Positions 62,402-64,000 of a stretch of DNA of 64,000 nt are shown piece after piece (position 1 is the stretch's first letter; each line of letters starts with the position of its first letter). This stretch comes from Thermohalobaculum sp039030715 (lineage in GTDB: Bacteria > Pseudomonadota > Alphaproteobacteria > Rhodobacterales > Rhodobacteraceae): positions 71,742 to 135,741 of the forward strand of contig JBCCDU010000001.1 of assembly GCA_039030715.1 (NCBI GenBank), given 5' to 3'. The notes under the pieces are model-generated. The model was not told the DNA's origin and ran no database searches. It saw nothing but the letters and a program-made list of their open reading frames with translations. The translations under genes were made by a program, and so were the position numbers.

Positions 62402-63244
62402 ATGCAGTTTCAGGGCACAGCCGATTATGTGGCGACCGAGGATCTGAAAGTGGCGGTGAACGCCGCGATCCGGCTGGAGCGACCCTTGCTGGTGAAGGGC
62501 GAGCCCGGCACCGGCAAAACCGAGCTTGCGCGCCAGGTCGCCTCCTCACTGGGGCTTTCGCTGATCGAGTGGAACGTAAAGTCCACAACGCGCGCGCAGC
62601 AGGGGCTTTACGAATACGATGCGGTCAGCCGCCTGCGTGACAGCCAGTTGGGCGAAGAGCGCGTGCGCGACGTCAAGAACTACATCAAACCCGGCAAGCT
62701 GTGGGAAGCGTTCACGGCAGGCGAGCGCCTGGTCCTGCTGATCGACGAGATCGACAAGGCGGATATCGAATTTCCGAACGACCTGCTGCAGGAACTCGAC
62801 CGGATGGAGTTCCACGTCTACGAGACGGGCGAGGCCATCAAGGCCCAGCACCGCCCCATTGTCATCATCACCTCGAACAACGAGAAAGAACTGCCTGACG
62901 CCTTTCTGCGCCGCTGCTTCTTCCACTTCATCAACTTCCCGGACGAGGCAACGATGATGCAGATCATCGATGTCCATTTCCCGAACATCAAAAAGGAACT
63001 GGTCCGCGCGGCGCTGACCCAATTCTATGAAATCCGCGATACCCCGGGGCTAAAGAAGAAACCCTCCACCTCCGAAGTGCTGGATTGGTTAAAACTGCTG
63101 ATGGCCGACGATGTCGACCCCTCGACCCTGCGCGCCGATGCCAAACAGGCAATCCCGCCGCTGCATGGTGCGCTCCTGAAAAACGAACAAGACGTCCACC
63201 TCTTCGAACGCCTCGCCTTCCTGGCCCGCCGTCAAGGGGGATGA
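62402..63244 (+). CDS. MoxR-type AAA ATPase
   Basis: A 280-residue AAA+ ATPase: Walker A GEPGTGKT at residues 33-40, Walker B LLIDEIDKAD and sensor motif VIITSNNEKELPDAFLRRC. MoxR proteins insert metal or assemble complexes together with a VWA-domain partner; the partner gene (expected right after it) is not seen, because insertion-sequence remnants follow. Its start at 62402 has AAGGA upstream. Confidence 0.85.
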   Translation: MQFQGTADYVATEDLKVAVNAAIRLERPLLVKGEPGTGKTELARQVASSLGLSLIEWNVKSTTRAQQGLYEYDAVSRLRDSQLGEERVRDVKNYIKPGKLWEAFTAGERLVLLIDEIDKADIEFPNDLLQELDRMEFHVYETGEAIKAQHRPIVIITSNNEKELPDAFLRRCFFHFINFPDEATMMQIIDVHFPNIKKELVRAALTQFYEIRDTPGLKKKPSTSEVLDWLKLLMADDVDPSTLRADAKQAIPPLHGALLKNEQDVHLFERLAFLARRQGG

Positions 63245-63338
63245 AGCAAAGCGAATGGCGCCTTGGCGGGAAATTCTGTTGAAAAAACAATGTTTGCGAC
63301 GCAAAGGAACGCCTCTGGATCGGGGTTAGTTGACTCCT

Positions 63339-63683
63339 TCATGCCGGGGCCGGGAGTAACTTCGCCATCTCGCGCAGGTTCTGCGCTGTGGCCGCCAATG
63401 TGAACTCATCCTTGGCACCGTTTGGTCCTCTGAGGCGCAACCGATTCAGGCCTATGATCTTCTTCATGTGTGCGAACAGCATTTCAACTTTCCGTCTCGC
63501 ATGTCTGGAGGCGACAAATGCATCTGTCGTCGTAATCTCCCTCGCTAGATCTCTGGCACCTTCATGGATTGATCGGGTGATGTTCCGCGTCGGCATTTTG
63601 GAGCAGCATCTGAACTTCAACTCACATCCTTCGCAATCCGATTTGGCGGCCCGATAGCGAACCGTTTCTGTCCAGCGCCCTTT
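63339..63683 (-). pseudogene. C-terminal fragment of an IS1182-type transposase
   Basis: The minus-strand frame reads ETVRYRAAKSDCEGCELK, then CCSKMPTR, EGARDLAREI and LFAHMKKIIGLNRLRLRGP, ending at 63339: the C-terminal part of an IS1182/IS5-type transposase, including the cysteine-rich stretch. No N-terminal part precedes it; upstream (63684) the sequence changes to another transposase fragment with an in-frame stop at the junction. Confidence 0.78.
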
Positions 63684-63902
63684 TTATGGGCCATTTCTGA
63701 ATAGAGTTTCCGGTACTGGCGGGCGCATATTGAGCGCCTGATTCGGGCGAGCGTGATTGTACTGTTTTAGCCAGCCGTTGATGACGATTTGAGCCTGCTT
63801 TGTCGTTGTGAACCACTCGGCGTTGAGGATCTCGTGGCGCAGAGTTCCATTGAAACGTTCGTTGTATCCGTTCTCCCAGGGTGATCCTGGGTAGGTCCGT
63901 GG
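63684..63902 (-). pseudogene. C-terminal fragment of an IS3-family transposase (OrfB)
   Basis: The minus-strand frame reads TYPGSPWENGYNERFNG, then EWFTTTKQAQ and ARPNQALNMRPP, ending at TAA 63684: the C-terminal end of an IS3-type integrase-like transposase. The N-terminal and catalytic parts are cut off at about 63902, where the end of another element starts. Confidence 0.78.
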
Positions 63903-63905
63903 AGT

Positions 63906-64000
63906 TGGAGTTCCCCCGGTTTCGTGGACGGTTATGCGCTAGACAATTCTAGCCGTTGGAGGGCCTCCTTCTCGTAGTTGATGGGTGAACGATATCCAAG
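63906..64000 (-). mobile_element. End of a second IS3-type element (partial)
   Basis: From 63906 the sequence TGGAGTTCCCCCGGTTTCG is typical of an IS terminal repeat. Next to it a minus-strand reading frame ends at TAA 63932 with LGYRSPINYEKEALQRLE, the last residues of an IS3-family transposase. The element runs beyond 64000 and seems to have inserted into the older IS3 fragment. Confidence 0.7.
63932..64000 (-). CDS. IS3-family transposase, last 22 residues (cut by window end)
   Basis: Only the C-terminal 22 residues are visible (LGYRSPINYEKEALQRLELS and two more). The LGYRSP motif is standard for the end of IS3-type OrfB proteins. Completeness cannot be judged in this window. Confidence 0.65.
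   Translation of the reverse strand, partial: LGYRSPINYEKEALQRLELSSA

Noticed and set aside
1..64000. CRISPR arrays, tRNA or rRNA genes
   Set aside because: No regularly spaced repeats and no cloverleaf-like or rRNA-like sequence was noticed on reading; a tRNAscan or covariance search could not be run.

Overview
The window is GC-rich DNA from an alphaproteobacterium. It carries lanthanide-type methylotrophy genes, a hopanoid pathway, and a DksA that has lost most of its zinc-finger cysteines, a form known from Rhodobacter sphaeroides. A Rhodobacterales-like methylotroph is the best guess, but no rRNA or other firm taxonomic marker is present. No tRNA, rRNA or CRISPR array was seen.

Left part (1-10 kb): the N-terminal third of mfd (minus strand); a coupled hemB / deaminase / GNAT / PQQ sugar dehydrogenase run; aquaporin; a HisC-like aminotransferase; then a 359-base gap rich in operator-like repeats, followed by a tightly overlapped operon of sulfotransferase, membrane-anchored beta-propeller protein and hpnA.

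Hopanoid block (9-24 kb): hpnA, hpnB (opposite strand), hpnC-hpnD-hpnE-shc-hpnG, hpnH, hpnM, hpnN, plus mlaA and ispA. IspA makes farnesyl diphosphate, HpnD/C/E convert it to squalene, Shc cyclises squalene to hopene, HpnH and HpnG add and trim the ribosyl side chain, and HpnM/HpnN are the lipid-traffic partners.

Methanol block (24-50 kb): XoxF with its cytochrome XoxG, XoxJ and a CxxxCW rhodanese-like protein. Around them are two different ABC transporters of the kind found beside quinoprotein dehydrogenases, several beta-propeller and small secreted proteins, and a glutathione-dependent formaldehyde oxidation operon (hydroxymethylglutathione dehydrogenase, MxaD-like protein, GshA, OsmC, S-formylglutathione hydrolase, SoxH-like metallohydrolase). 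A SoxYZ-like carrier lies divergent from pqqABCDE, the cofactor operon. A two-component system lies just beyond pqqE.

Right part (50-64 kb): a permuted ATP-grasp/alpha-E fusion with a transglutaminase and a DUF2332 protein; a CbbR-like LysR regulator; glcB with a GlcG-like gene; dksA; a MoxR-type ATPase; and at the end a pile of nested insertion-sequence remnants.

The most unusual points are: (i) a family of small four-cysteine proteins found twice alone and once as the N-terminus of the SoxH-like metallohydrolase; (ii) a sulfotransferase operon coupled to hpnA; (iii) an ABC ATPase gene with no canonical start codon; (iv) an intrinsic terminator between xoxF and xoxG; and (v) clustered operator-like repeats upstream of the sulfotransferase.
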